NCBI GenBank assembly: GCA_036676195.1
Contig: JAKFDK010000123.1
Span: forward strand, 1 to 38,021
DNA from: JAKFDK01 sp036676195
GTDB lineage: Bacteria; Bacillota; Sulfobacillia; Symbiobacteriales; ZC4RG38
Length of the DNA stretch: 38,021 bases
Direction of reading: 5' to 3'
The translations under genes and the position numbers were made by a program. The notes under the pieces were generated by a model. It had not been told where the DNA came from. It worked only from the letters and a program-made list of their open reading frames with translations, and did not search any database. Within the stretch, counting starts at the first letter, position 1; each line of letters opens with the position of its first letter. Below, in pieces: positions 23,324-31,883 of this stretch.

Positions 23324-24142
23324 ATGGCAGGGAAGGTCATGTCCGCCGCCGAAGCGGTGGCGCAGTTTGTGCAGGAGGGCAGCCACCTCGCAGTAGGCGG
23401 CATGCACATGCACAACAACCCCATGGCCCTGATCAAGGCTGTAGCCAAACAGGGGCGGCGCATTGGCCGCCTGTACACCAGCCCGTCGGCGTGCATCAAC
23501 GCCGACCTGCTGGTGGGCTGCGGCCTGGTCGATGAGATTCTGACCGCCTACGTCGGCTTTGAGCACCTGGGCCTGGCCCTGCACTACCGTAAGGCTGTGG
23601 AGAGCAAGACCGTGAAGCTACTGGAGGTCGACGAGGGCTTCCTCATGTGGGGCTATCACGCCGGGGCCTCCGGGATTCCGTTCATGCCGCGACCCGAGGG
23701 CATGGACACCATGGATATCCCCAAGGTCAACCCCGACATGTACAAGACCACCACCGACCCCTACACGGGTAAGACGGTGACCTGCGTGCCGCCGCTGAAG
23801 CCCCAGGTGGCCCTGGTGCACTGCGCCGAGGCCGACGAAAATGGCAACTGCGTCTTCAAGGGCGCCCATTTCACCGACCGGATCATGGCCATGGCGGCGG
23901 ACAAGATCATCGTCCAGTGCGAACGGATCGTCAGCACTGACCGCATGGGACTGTATCCCCCCGGCACCACGCTGCCCGGCTTCCTGGTGGCGGCGGTGGT
24001 GGAGGCCCCCGGCGGCTGCCTGCCGACCAGCAGCCATGGCACCTACGCCCATGACGAGGCCGGCCTCAAGGCCTACCTGGCGGCCTGCAAGGACCCGGAG
24101 AAGTTCAAGGAGTATTTGCAGCGGGAGGTGTACGGGGCGTGA
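23324..24142 (+). CDS. CoA-transferase-family subunit A, IpdA-like
   Basis: 272 residues, beginning three bases after the previous stop. A class I CoA-transferase alpha-type fold: SHLAVGGMHMHNNPMALIKAVAKQG, then GAHFTDRIMAMAADKIIVQCERIV. Glu-104 in EVDEGFLMWGYHAGASGIPFMP occupies the position corresponding, by my alignment, to the catalytic Glu-105 of subunit A in mycobacterial IpdAB. IpdAB is a hydrolase that cleaves the last ring of cholesterol. Because the partner subunit lacks the transferase glutamate, hydrolytic C-C or ring cleavage is more likely than CoA transfer. A glutaconate CoA-transferase-like role is the alternative. Confidence 0.78.
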   Translation: MAGKVMSAAEAVAQFVQEGSHLAVGGMHMHNNPMALIKAVAKQGRRIGRLYTSPSACINADLLVGCGLVDEILTAYVGFEHLGLALHYRKAVESKTVKLLEVDEGFLMWGYHAGASGIPFMPRPEGMDTMDIPKVNPDMYKTTTDPYTGKTVTCVPPLKPQVALVHCAEADENGNCVFKGAHFTDRIMAMAADKIIVQCERIVSTDRMGLYPPGTTLPGFLVAAVVEAPGGCLPTSSHGTYAHDEAGLKAYLAACKDPEKFKEYLQREVYGA

Positions 24143-24849
24143 GCGAGTACACCATCTCAGAACTGATGGCCTGCGTGATGGCCCGGCACCTGCGTCCTAA
24201 CGAGGTGGCGATCATGGGCGCCGTCAGCGCCGTGCCTGCGGCGGCCTGCGCCCTGGCCCGGGCCACCACGGCCCCCGGGCTGTGGAGCATCCACGGCGGC
24301 AGTGGGGCGATCAACCCCCGCAAGCTGATCGCCAGTTCCTGCGACGAGCGGCTGCTGGACGCCGACGGGGCCATGCCCCTGAACGAGGTCGGCCTGCTGG
24401 AAGGCCGGGGCGACCGTCTGGACGTGTTCTTCGCCGGCGGCCTGCAGATTGACGCCTACGGCACCTGCAACCTGATCTGCGTGGGCGACTGGCACAACCC
24501 GAAGATGCGCGGTCCGGGCACAGTGGGTCTGCCCTTCCTGCCCCGGGCCGGCCGGATCGTCCTGTACACCCAGGGGCACAACCCCCGTACCCTGGTGGAG
24601 AAGGTCGACTTCAACTCCGGGCGCGGCAATGGCGCCCTGTGCGTGACCAACCTGTGCGTCTTTGACTTCCATCCTGAAACCAAGCGGATGCGCCTGATCT
24701 CGGTGCATCCCGGCGTAACCGTCGAGCAGGTCCTGGCCGCCACCGGGTTTACTCCGGAAATGGCGCCGGAGATCACCACCACGGTCCCGCCCACGGCGGA
24801 AGAACTGGCCTTTTTGCGGCAACTTGATACAGAAGGGGTGCTTCGCTAG
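24139..24849 (+). CDS. CoA-transferase-family subunit B, IpdB-like, catalytic glutamate absent
   Basis: 236 residues from a GTG overlapping the stop of subunit A by four bases. It has the beta-type fold with FFAGGLQIDAYGTCNLICVGDWHNPKMRGPGTVG, FNSGRGNGALCVTNLCVFDF and HPGVTVEQVLAATGF. Where glutaconate CoA-transferase has the covalent glutamate (VESG), this protein reads IHGGSG with His-52, so the glutamyl-CoA intermediate cannot form. Mycobacterial IpdB also lacks that residue. It should pair with the upstream subunit as a hydrolase acting late in ring degradation. Confidence 0.78.
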   Translation: MSEYTISELMACVMARHLRPNEVAIMGAVSAVPAAACALARATTAPGLWSIHGGSGAINPRKLIASSCDERLLDADGAMPLNEVGLLEGRGDRLDVFFAGGLQIDAYGTCNLICVGDWHNPKMRGPGTVGLPFLPRAGRIVLYTQGHNPRTLVEKVDFNSGRGNGALCVTNLCVFDFHPETKRMRLISVHPGVTVEQVLAATGFTPEMAPEITTTVPPTAEELAFLRQLDTEGVLR

Positions 24850-25601
24850 TGCGGTTCCAGGATAAGGTAGCCATTGTGACCGGCGGCGCCAGCGGCATTG
24901 GCAAGGCTTGCGTGGAACTGTTGGCGGCCGAAGGCGCCAAGGTCGCCATCGCCGACCTGAACGAAGAGGCGGCCAAGCAGGTGGCCGAAGCCATCACGGC
25001 GGCCGGCGGCCAGGGCCTGGCTGTCAAGGTCGACGTGGGTAACGTGGCCAGCGTGCGTGCCATGGTGGATGCAGTCGTGGCTGCTTACGGCACCGTGGAT
25101 ATCCTGATCAACAACGCCGGCTGGGACAAGATCGGTCCGTTCATCAACACCGACGAGGCTTTCTGGGATAAGATCTTCTCCATCAACCTCAAGGGCCAGC
25201 TTGCGGCCGCCCATGCCGTGCTGCCGCACATGCTGGCCAAGGGTTACGGGAAGATTGTCAACGTGGCTTCCGACGCCGGCCGGAACGGCTCCCTGGGCGA
25301 GACCCCCTATGCCAGCGCCAAGGGCGGCGTGATCGCCTTTACCAAGAGCCTGGCCCGCGAGGTCACCCGCAAGGGTGTCAACGTGAACTGCATCTGCCCC
25401 GGTCTGACCGACACCGCCCTGCTGGCCAGCGTGACCGAAGGAAACGACAAGCTGATCGCCGGTATCGTCAAGGCCATTCCCGTCGGCCGTGTCGGCCGCG
25501 CCGATGAGGTGGCCAAGGCCATGCTCTTCATGGCTTCCGACGACGCTTCCTACATCACCGGCCAGACTCTGTCCGTCAGCGGCGGCCTCACCATGATGTA
25601 G
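24849..25601 (+). CDS. badH: SDR dehydrogenase, 2-hydroxycyclohexanecarboxyl-CoA dehydrogenase (BadH)-like
   Basis: 250 residues; the GTG at 24849 overlaps the previous stop by one base. A classical SDR with the NAD motif TGGASGIG, NNAGWD, catalytic Ser in NVASDAGRNGS, Y-x-x-x-K in YASAKGG, and the run CPGLTDTALLASVTEG followed by AIPVGR. These blocks closely recall BadH of Rhodopseudomonas palustris, which oxidises 2-hydroxycyclohexane-1-carboxyl-CoA to the 2-oxo compound. It would supply the keto substrate for the ring-opening hydrolases in the same operon. It may replace the usual 6-hydroxycyclohexenoyl-CoA dehydrogenase (Had). Confidence 0.85.
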   Translation: MRFQDKVAIVTGGASGIGKACVELLAAEGAKVAIADLNEEAAKQVAEAITAAGGQGLAVKVDVGNVASVRAMVDAVVAAYGTVDILINNAGWDKIGPFINTDEAFWDKIFSINLKGQLAAAHAVLPHMLAKGYGKIVNVASDAGRNGSLGETPYASAKGGVIAFTKSLAREVTRKGVNVNCICPGLTDTALLASVTEGNDKLIAGIVKAIPVGRVGRADEVAKAMLFMASDDASYITGQTLSVSGGLTMM

Positions 25602-25645
25602 TTCCCGCCCAGTGCGGACAAGACAAACATAAAGGAGGATTGGCT

Positions 25646-26095
25646 ATGGGTCTGTACGATGATCTTTTTGCTCAACACCGTGTTGCTGAGGGCATTCTGG
25701 ACCGGATTCGCAAGGCCGGCGCCGCCCTGGCGGCGGAAGAACTGACCGAAGGCCTGGCGCTGCTGCGCAAGGACGCCGAATACCATTTTGGCCTCGAGGA
25801 AAACATTCTTTTCCCGATCCTGAACCGCTATGGCAAGGAAGATCTGCTTGAGGCCTTCCTGGAAGACCATGTGGAGTTCTGGAAGGCGATGGAGAAGGCC
25901 GAGAAGGGCCTGCGCGGCCTGCAGGCCGGCGACAGTAAGGCGACCGGCCTGATCAAGGAAGGCGTCGATGCCATTCTGGATATTCTGCCGGCCCATATTG
26001 AGAAGGAAGACAACGTGCTGTTCCCCATGGCCAAGGAAGTCATGACGGCGGCGGAATGGCGGGAAGCCGAGAGCAAGGTGCCCCCGGGTCCCTAG
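25646..26095 (+). CDS. Hemerythrin HHE-domain protein
   Basis: 149 residues; ATG 25646 is preferred over TTG 25640 because AAAGGAGGA is well spaced. A four-helix bundle with iron ligands HRVAEGIL, YHFGLEENILFPIL, EDHVEFW and HIEKEDNVLFPMA, matching the H-HxxxE-H-HxxxD pattern. Such proteins bind di-iron and handle O2, NO or iron. It closes the aromatic operon and could protect the oxygen-sensitive reductase; this role is inferred from position only. Confidence 0.88.
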   Translation: MGLYDDLFAQHRVAEGILDRIRKAGAALAAEELTEGLALLRKDAEYHFGLEENILFPILNRYGKEDLLEAFLEDHVEFWKAMEKAEKGLRGLQAGDSKATGLIKEGVDAILDILPAHIEKEDNVLFPMAKEVMTAAEWREAESKVPPGP

Positions 26096-26121
26096 TTCCC
26101 CCGGCCCGTAGTGCCTCCGTA

Positions 26122-26167
26122 AAGCAAGAAGCCACCGACGCCCTGCGGCGCCGGTGGCTTCTTGCTT
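26122..26167. terminator. Strong bidirectional terminator
   Basis: AAGCAAGAAGCCACCG (26122-26137) and its exact complement (26152-26167) form a 16-bp stem between the convergent hemerythrin and bactofilin-like genes. The stem itself is T/C-rich toward its end on the plus strand. Confidence 0.85.
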
Positions 26168-26224
26168 GCTTCTGTGTCGAAACAGTTCTGTTCCTGGCCA
26201 GAAGGAGCTTTTCCTTTGTGCCTT

Positions 26225-27355
26225 TCACACCGTCTCCCCACGCCGGATCAGCGCATAGTACAGCCCGCCCAGGCCGTAGAAGACCGCCGCCGCCCCCAGG
26301 ATGCCGCCCACCACGGGCAGTTGCATCAGCACCGTGGTCAGCAGGGCACCCACCACGAACAGCACCGGCCAGCTTTGCTCCTGCAGCGCCTCCACATGGT
26401 CGGCCAGGAAGCGGCCGGTGGTCCAGGCGATCAGGACCTGACCCACGTAGATCAGCACCGGATAAGTGACAAGAGCCAGAATGCCCAGGGGGGCGCCGAT
26501 AATGGTGACCAGCGCCAGCACAGCCGCTACCGGAATGGCGATCAGGGCCAGGAAGCCGGCCAGCGGAGCCTGCCAGGGCCTCTGAATGACCAGATCCGGG
26601 TAGGCGTCCCGCAGGCCGGGAAACAGCGCCAGCACCACCAGACCCGCAGCCAGGAAGCCGCCGAACTTGAGGGCAATCCCCCAGGGGCTGTAGAACCAGC
26701 GGGCGGGCCGGAAGTGCCGGGGCTGGCTGACCGAGTGGTACACCACATCACCCACCCTGGCGTCGGGAGCGATTCGGGCCGGATTCTCACTGTAATACGT
26801 GACCGGACCGTTGATCATGGCGCCCGGCAGGACATCCAGCGTGTGCACGCCGGCCAGCAGCTCCTTGCCGATCTGACCGTTGACCTTCACCGTAGTGCCG
26901 GCGGCGGCCATGCCGCGCCCGACGGTACCCAGATTCTCCTGGCGGTCGGCAAAGCCGATCCAACTATGGCCCACGAAACCGCCCCGGTCGACAAAGATCG
27001 TATTCCCGGTACCCACCAGGTTGCGTTCCACGCGGCCCTTCACGGCGATCAGATTCCCGGCGAAGATGACCGAACCGGTCACCGTGCCCTTGATCTCCAC
27101 GGTGCGGGCCGCCACGAACAGGTTGCCGTTAATCGTGCCATTCACCGTCACAATCGTGCCGCCGGCGAAGACATCCCCGTTCACCGTGCCGTCGATCGTC
27201 ACAGACGGACCGGACACCACCAGATCATCCTGAATCGTCTCGCTCTGCCCGATCGTCAGGCCCACCCCGTTCCGGTGCTCCAGGGCGAGGGCCGGCGGCA
27301 CCAGGGTGAATACCAGCACCAGGGCGAGCAGCAGTTGCATCCAGACCTTACGCAT
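26225..27355 (-). CDS. Membrane protein with bactofilin-like (polymer-forming) beta-helix domain
   Basis: 376 residues; ATG 27355 overlaps the end of the anti-sigma gene and follows AAGGAGG. A signal peptide or anchor (LLLALVLVFTLVPPALA) is followed by repeating bactofilin-type strands (VTIDGTVNGDVFAGG, VTVNGTINGNLFVAA, VEIKGTVTGSVIFAG) up to about residue 200. Four or five membrane helices follow. Bactofilins self-assemble into filaments; in this membrane arrangement the beta domain probably lies outside the cytoplasm. Being the third gene of an ECF sigma/anti-sigma operon, it is probably part of an envelope-stress output or the signal sensor. Confidence 0.8.
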   Translation of the reverse strand: MRKVWMQLLLALVLVFTLVPPALALEHRNGVGLTIGQSETIQDDLVVSGPSVTIDGTVNGDVFAGGTIVTVNGTINGNLFVAARTVEIKGTVTGSVIFAGNLIAVKGRVERNLVGTGNTIFVDRGGFVGHSWIGFADRQENLGTVGRGMAAAGTTVKVNGQIGKELLAGVHTLDVLPGAMINGPVTYYSENPARIAPDARVGDVVYHSVSQPRHFRPARWFYSPWGIALKFGGFLAAGLVVLALFPGLRDAYPDLVIQRPWQAPLAGFLALIAIPVAAVLALVTIIGAPLGILALVTYPVLIYVGQVLIAWTTGRFLADHVEALQEQSWPVLFVVGALLTTVLMQLPVVGGILGAAAVFYGLGGLYYALIRRGETV

Positions 27356-27860
27356 ATCGGTTTGCCTCCTTATAACGGCGGTACACGAGCCAGACGGCTG
27401 CGCCGGTGGCCAGAACAGGCCACAGATCGGCCAGCAAACCGCCTTTGGCCAGATACAGGACCAGGTGCCACGCAAGGGCAGCCAGGGCGCTGGTCACCTC
27501 AACGGCCAGGCCGATCGGACCTTGCCAGGTAATCAGGCGGCCGAGCAGGTGGGCCAGACCATCGACCAGCCAACCCCCGGCCAGCAGCAGCAGGGCGGCA
27601 ACCAGGACTGTCTGCGGCTGCCCGTACCCGGGCAGCCGCCGGCGCACCGGTGCAACCAGGTCCATGCTTTCAATCCACGCCCGCTCCTCCGCATCCAGCG
27701 CCAGAGCCCGGGTCAGCCAGGTATCGTCAGCAGCCAGTTCCGCCAACTGCGCCGAGCACTGCGGGCACTGCGACAGATGTGCCGCGATCTGCTCCGTATC
27801 GGCCAGGTCGGTCTCGCCGCCCAGATAGGCCTGCAACTGTGCAGCTTCAATGTGTGGCAC
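27348..27860 (-). CDS. Anti-sigma factor with zinc-binding N-terminus and transmembrane segments
   Basis: About 170 residues; GTG 27860 has GGAGG nine bases upstream, whereas the ATG at 27866 is too close to it. The N-terminus has the ZAS-type motif H-x3-C-x2-C (HLSQCPQC), which grips the partner ECF sigma factor. The C-terminal half has about three hydrophobic helices (VLVAALLLLAGGWL; WHLVLYLAKGG; LWPVLATGAAVWLVY). It overlaps the sigma gene by 14 bases, the usual sign of coupled synthesis. Confidence 0.85.
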   Translation of the reverse strand: MPHIEAAQLQAYLGGETDLADTEQIAAHLSQCPQCSAQLAELAADDTWLTRALALDAEERAWIESMDLVAPVRRRLPGYGQPQTVLVAALLLLAGGWLVDGLAHLLGRLITWQGPIGLAVEVTSALAALAWHLVLYLAKGGLLADLWPVLATGAAVWLVYRRYKEANRYA

Positions 27861-28407
27861 CCGCATTCACCTCCCCTTCGGCCAGCGTGCGTCTGAGCCA
27901 CTGCTTGGCTCTGTGCAACTGGGTACTGACAGTTCCCACCGGCAGACCGGTCTGCCGGGCGATCTCCAGGTAGCTGAGATCCTGGAAATAGTAGAGCAAC
28001 ACCACGGTCCGGTACGGCGGAGGCAACCCGGCCACCGCCCGGCGCACCCGTTCCCGGTCTTCAGCCTGGTCCACCAGGGCCGGGGCGCCCGGCTCCGGGT
28101 CTGGCAGGGCCTCCGTGGCCTGCGCCGGGGCGGCCGGTCCCCCCCGCCGGTGGCGGCGCAAAAAGGCGGTGCAAGCGTTGGTGGCAATCCGGCACAGCCA
28201 GGGGCGGAAGGGCTGCTGCGGGTCGTACTGGTCCAGGTGCCGGAAGGCGCTTACGAACACTTGCTGGGCCACGTCCGCCGCGTCCTCCCGGTTGCCGGTC
28301 AGGCGCAGGCACAGGGCCAGGATCAGGGCCTGGTACTGCCGCACCACAACGGCGAAGGCATCCCTGTCGCCGGCAAGGCACCGCCGGATCGCTTCCTGTT
28401 CATCCAC
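27847..28407 (-). CDS. ECF-family RNA polymerase sigma factor
   Basis: 186 residues; GTG 28407 is chosen behind GGGGGCAGGG. Region 2 has DAFAVVVRQYQALILALCLRLTGNREDAADVAQQVFVSAFR and the promoter-melting FRPWLCRIATNAC. Region 4 has VRRAVAGLPPPYRTVVLLYYFQDLSYLEIARQTGLPVGTVSTQLHRAKQWLR. It directs transcription of an envelope or stress regulon and is held by the co-encoded anti-sigma factor. Autoregulation is usual for such operons, but no matching promoter pair is evident upstream. Confidence 0.92.
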   Translation of the reverse strand: MDEQEAIRRCLAGDRDAFAVVVRQYQALILALCLRLTGNREDAADVAQQVFVSAFRHLDQYDPQQPFRPWLCRIATNACTAFLRRHRRGGPAAPAQATEALPDPEPGAPALVDQAEDRERVRRAVAGLPPPYRTVVLLYYFQDLSYLEIARQTGLPVGTVSTQLHRAKQWLRRTLAEGEVNAGATH

Positions 28408-28511
28408 CGGCCCTGCCCCCTTTCCGACCGCCCTGGCCTGTATCGAACCGGGTTTCACCTGGTATTACGCGGCCTCGGGCCCCTTTCTTTCAGTCATGAC
28501 GATTTTTTTAT

Positions 28512-28562
28512 CAGCAAAGCCAGGGTCCGCCGCCCACAGAACGGCAGATCCTGGCTTTGCTG
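28512..28562. repeat. Inverted repeat between the ECF operon and the 1054-residue surface protein
   Basis: CAGCAAAGCCAGG (28512-28524) and CCTGGCTTTGCTG (28550-28562) form a perfect 13-bp stem with a 25-base loop. The seven T residues (28503-28509) lie on the wrong side for an intrinsic terminator of the minus-strand gene, so its role is unclear. Confidence 0.6.
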
Positions 28563-28575
28563 CAAACGGGAACGG

Positions 28576-31500
28576 CTAATGGGTCCGGAAGATCCGGATC
28601 GTGGAGCTGACCGGGTCGCCCACGAACAGCACCCGGCTGTCGGGCGAGAAGACCGCGAAGGCGGGCTTGCCCGCATCCGAAACATACCAGTCAGGCCGCA
28701 CCTCGGTGAGCCCGGTACCCATGGCCGTGACAGTACCCAGGTCGGTGCTGTTGGCAATCACCAGCGAGCCATCAACCGAGAACAGCTTGTACGTCTCCTT
28801 GATGCTGTCGTAACTGTACTCCCGGTCGGTAACGGCGACGCCGGAGACACCGGGGTCCCGCAGGGCTATATGCTGGCCGTCCGGTGACAGGGTGGGGACC
28901 GGCGTCTGCAGGAAACCCTTCAGGTAGACCCACTGTAGCACCTGGCCGTACCTGACCGAGGCTACAAACGGGCCGGTGCTGTCGGTACCGCTCACATAGA
29001 ACGTGCCGGTGTCGGGCTGCACGTCCATGGCAAAACCCAGGGCAAAGTTCAGCGCGCCAGCGGGCAGCAGCGTGCCGGCCGGACCGGCCTGCAGGGTATC
29101 CAGGCGCACGGGCACTGCCACGGCCGGGCTGTTGTTCCAGGGGCGGCCCAGCAGCCACAGGGTCTGACCCCGCACCACGGCGCCGCCAATCCCGCCCTCG
29201 CCGGCGTTCACCTTGAACGGGCCGGTGATGCGGTTACCGGCGTCCACCACCCAGAAACCATCCGACTGGTAGATGAACAGCCGCCCGGTCTGCGGGTCGA
29301 TCACCGAACCGGTTACATTGGGAATATCCCACCATTCGGCCCGAGGTACGGTCAGCTCGCCCTGGGCGGTGCCGGTACTGCCGTCGTAAAAGGTCACCTT
29401 GCCGCCCGCGTTCATCCAGTAGACCACATTGTTTACCGGATTGTAGTTCAGGCTGGCGACAAAGTCGGTGGGCAGGCCAATGCTGGCCAGTTCGCTGCCA
29501 TCGCTGAGGCGGAGCAGGTGCAGGGTCGGCTGCAACTGATCGTTCACCTTTTCGTACACCCAGGCGGTGCAGTCCGGCCGCAGCAGGAAGCCGGCCGGGC
29601 GGAACGAAAGGCGCAGGGTATCGGCCAGGCCGGCGCCGGCGCCGTTATAAGGGCAGGCGGCGGCCGGAACGGCCGTGTTGGGTGGCTCCCCGGTGACAGG
29701 GGCGGGATCGGGGGTTGGAGCCGGAGCGGGGGTGGGGGCCGGGGTCACCGGCGGGGCAGACGCACCCTCCGGGGTCAGTTCAATGGACTTGTCGGCTGCG
29801 TTCCAGGTCAGGCGGGCGCCCAGATTTTCGCTGATGAAGCGCAGGGGCACCAGGGTGCGGCCGTCCACAATGGTAGGGGGCACATCCAGGTTGACGGGGC
29901 TGCCGTTCACCTGCCCCTGCGGGCGGTCTACCCAGAGCAGGACGGTGCGGCTGCCCGCCGTCAGGGTGATCCGGCGTTCGCCGCCATCCCAGTTCAGGGT
30001 AGCGCCAAGGGCTTCACCCAGGAAGCGCAGGGGCACCATCGTCCGCCCGTCCAGAATCTGCGGCGGCACGTCCAGGGTAGTCTCCTGGCTGCCGACCCGG
30101 GCGGTACGGTTCCCCACCTGCAGCCGCACGGCCTGGCCACGGGGAGCGGGGGCGGCGGGGGTCGTCACAGGTGCCGTCGCCTCGTCGGGGGCGGCCGGCC
30201 GGGTGTAGTGGACCTGGAAGCCGTCCACCTCGCCCTCACCGTCGAAGCTGATATCATAGCGGTGCAGATGTACATAGCGGCCATCGGCCAGCCGCAGCGC
30301 GTAGTCAAAGGCATAGGTGTCTGCACCCACCTCGGGGCCGTAGTGATCCAGGGGCAGCCGGTCGACCGGCCGGGTCGGGATGGGTTTCTTGAAAATGGTA
30401 ATGGCCGCGCCATTGCGGGTAACCAGCTTGCTGTCTTCCAGGATCAGGTCGGCCTGTGCCGCCGGAACCTCTTTACCGTGCGCGAAGCTGAAGCCCACCC
30501 CGGGCCGGAGCCAGACCGACTGTTCCGGCGGGCCGGGGTTGACGGGGAAGGTGGGGCGCTCCTGGCTGCCCGTCACGGTGGCCGAGGCTTCGTTGGTGGC
30601 AGCCGCCTTGCGGTTGCCCCGCCAGGCTTCGACCCGGTAGAAGTAGGTCTGTCCGGCCTCGACATTGTCATCCACAAACTTGTTGGTGTCTGCCATCCGG
30701 TAGCGCTCCCCATCCTGCCCCCGGGTGGACGAGCGATAGATCACGTACTCGTTGACCGGGGTGCCAAAGGCGTCCCACTTCAGCACCACGGTGCCGTTCT
30801 GGCTGGTCGCCTCCAGCCGCCCGGACCGGGAGCTCGAGGTGCGGGGGGTGCCGCCGGGTTCCACGGCATATTCGAACGAGGCCAGTTGAATAAACGGGTC
30901 CTCTATATGCTCCCAGGCGCCGGTGTAGATGAGTTTGGCGTAACGCCCGTCCCCCAGGCGCACGGCCCAGACGCGGCTCTCACCCACGGCGCCGGCTGCT
31001 TCCTTATATCCGTCGCCACGCAAACTGTATATGGCCGTAAGCCCGTCGTATGGTCCCATGTACGACAGGGTGGTGCCATTTTTACCCCGGAGTTTGCCGT
31101 CTTTCAGTACCAGGTCGGCCTGGTCGGCCGGCACCAGGGCCTCTTCGGTGAAGCTGAAGCCAAGGTCGCCTTCGGCCAGAGTGGCCTTTTTGATCGGACC
31201 AAACTGGGGCATGATGCCCACCGTGCCGCCGCTGTCGCCGCCGCTGCTGTCGCTGGCGTAGTCGCTGTCGCTGCTGCTGTCATCAGCCGGAGGGGGTGGT
31301 GCCGCCGCCGCCGCTGTGTACCAACCGTTAATCTGCAGGCTGCTGTATCCCCGGCCGCCCAGCCAGCCCATCCCGAAAGACACCTGGGCGTAACCGCCAT
31401 TGGCAAGCTTGATGATCACAACCTTATTCTCAACAGCATCCACTTTCAGGCTGCTGCTGTAGTCACCGGTCGGTACCAGTACATTCTGGCTCAGATTCCG

Positions 31501-31740
31501 GGCCCCTGGTACTACCGCCAGGCCGGTCTGGCTGGTCACGTGCGTACCGGTCAGAACCAGATCCTCACCAGCCGTGCCGGTGCTCAGGTCCAGGCCACTG
31601 CCGGCGTCCAGCCACAGGCTGGTGCCGGTATCCTGCCACTGCAGCACAGCCCCCAGGGCGGCACTGAGAGGGAATAGTCCGGTCAGAAAAACCACCACAA
31701 GGAACACGGCCCACGGGCGATACCTGATCAAACATACCAC
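28576..31740 (-). CDS. Large secreted surface protein: stalk domains, fibronectin III and C-terminal propeller
   Basis: 1054 residues; ATG 31740 behind CAAGGAGTGG. After a signal peptide (AVFLVVVFLTGLFPLSAALG) come two related beta modules (about 40-300 and 400-530) separated by a Ser/Asp-rich stretch and a fibronectin III-like domain (TSQNGTVVLKWDAFGTPVNEYVIYRSS). Next are paired copper-amine-oxidase-N stalk repeats (ILDGRTMVPLRFLGEALGA; IVDGRTLVPLRFISENLGA; about 550-670), a Pro-rich linker (TPAPTPAPAPTPDPAP), and about 350 residues with beta-propeller character. Stalk domains are common in cell-surface proteins of Clostridia. No SLH or LPXTG anchor is seen. A possible promoter on the minus strand is TTGGTC-18-TAAATT at about 31810-31840. 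Confidence 0.82.
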   Translation of the reverse strand: MVCLIRYRPWAVFLVVVFLTGLFPLSAALGAVLQWQDTGTSLWLDAGSGLDLSTGTAGEDLVLTGTHVTSQTGLAVVPGARNLSQNVLVPTGDYSSSLKVDAVENKVVIIKLANGGYAQVSFGMGWLGGRGYSSLQINGWYTAAAAAPPPPADDSSSDSDYASDSSGGDSGGTVGIMPQFGPIKKATLAEGDLGFSFTEEALVPADQADLVLKDGKLRGKNGTTLSYMGPYDGLTAIYSLRGDGYKEAAGAVGESRVWAVRLGDGRYAKLIYTGAWEHIEDPFIQLASFEYAVEPGGTPRTSSSRSGRLEATSQNGTVVLKWDAFGTPVNEYVIYRSSTRGQDGERYRMADTNKFVDDNVEAGQTYFYRVEAWRGNRKAAATNEASATVTGSQERPTFPVNPGPPEQSVWLRPGVGFSFAHGKEVPAAQADLILEDSKLVTRNGAAITIFKKPIPTRPVDRLPLDHYGPEVGADTYAFDYALRLADGRYVHLHRYDISFDGEGEVDGFQVHYTRPAAPDEATAPVTTPAAPAPRGQAVRLQVGNRTARVGSQETTLDVPPQILDGRTMVPLRFLGEALGATLNWDGGERRITLTAGSRTVLLWVDRPQGQVNGSPVNLDVPPTIVDGRTLVPLRFISENLGARLTWNAADKSIELTPEGASAPPVTPAPTPAPAPTPDPAPVTGEPPNTAVPAAACPYNGAGAGLADTLRLSFRPAGFLLRPDCTAWVYEKVNDQLQPTLHLLRLSDGSELASIGLPTDFVASLNYNPVNNVVYWMNAGGKVTFYDGSTGTAQGELTVPRAEWWDIPNVTGSVIDPQTGRLFIYQSDGFWVVDAGNRITGPFKVNAGEGGIGGAVVRGQTLWLLGRPWNNSPAVAVPVRLDTLQAGPAGTLLPAGALNFALGFAMDVQPDTGTFYVSGTDSTGPFVASVRYGQVLQWVYLKGFLQTPVPTLSPDGQHIALRDPGVSGVAVTDREYSYDSIKETYKLFSVDGSLVIANSTDLGTVTAMGTGLTEVRPDWYVSDAGKPAFAVFSPDSRVLFVGDPVSSTIRIFRTH

Positions 31741-31883
31741 TCCTTGAAGTTTATCCAGATAGACAGACTGGGATTCGCCTTTATTTGGTTCGTTGAATGG
31801 TTACGTACTAATTTATCACGTTAATTATTGCCTGACCAAGCCCCAAAAGGAGCCAGTTCCTGCGCCCCGGCCTTCGCTCGCTC

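Noticed and set aside
22268..23584. 438-codon minus-strand frame
   Set aside because: It is antisense to the ring hydrolase and IpdA-like genes; composition is typical of a shadow frame and no family is recognisable.
26162..27532. 456-codon plus-strand frame rich in His, Gln and Arg
   Set aside because: It is antisense to the bactofilin-like gene, which has a signal peptide, repeats and membrane helices.
28512..28562. Intrinsic terminator for the 1054-residue protein gene
   Set aside because: The homopolymer next to the stem would be an A-tract in the minus-strand transcript, not a U-tract.
29518..31677. 719-codon plus-strand frame
   Set aside because: It is antisense to the 1054-residue surface protein, has no domain pattern and reflects the GC-rich third positions of the real gene.
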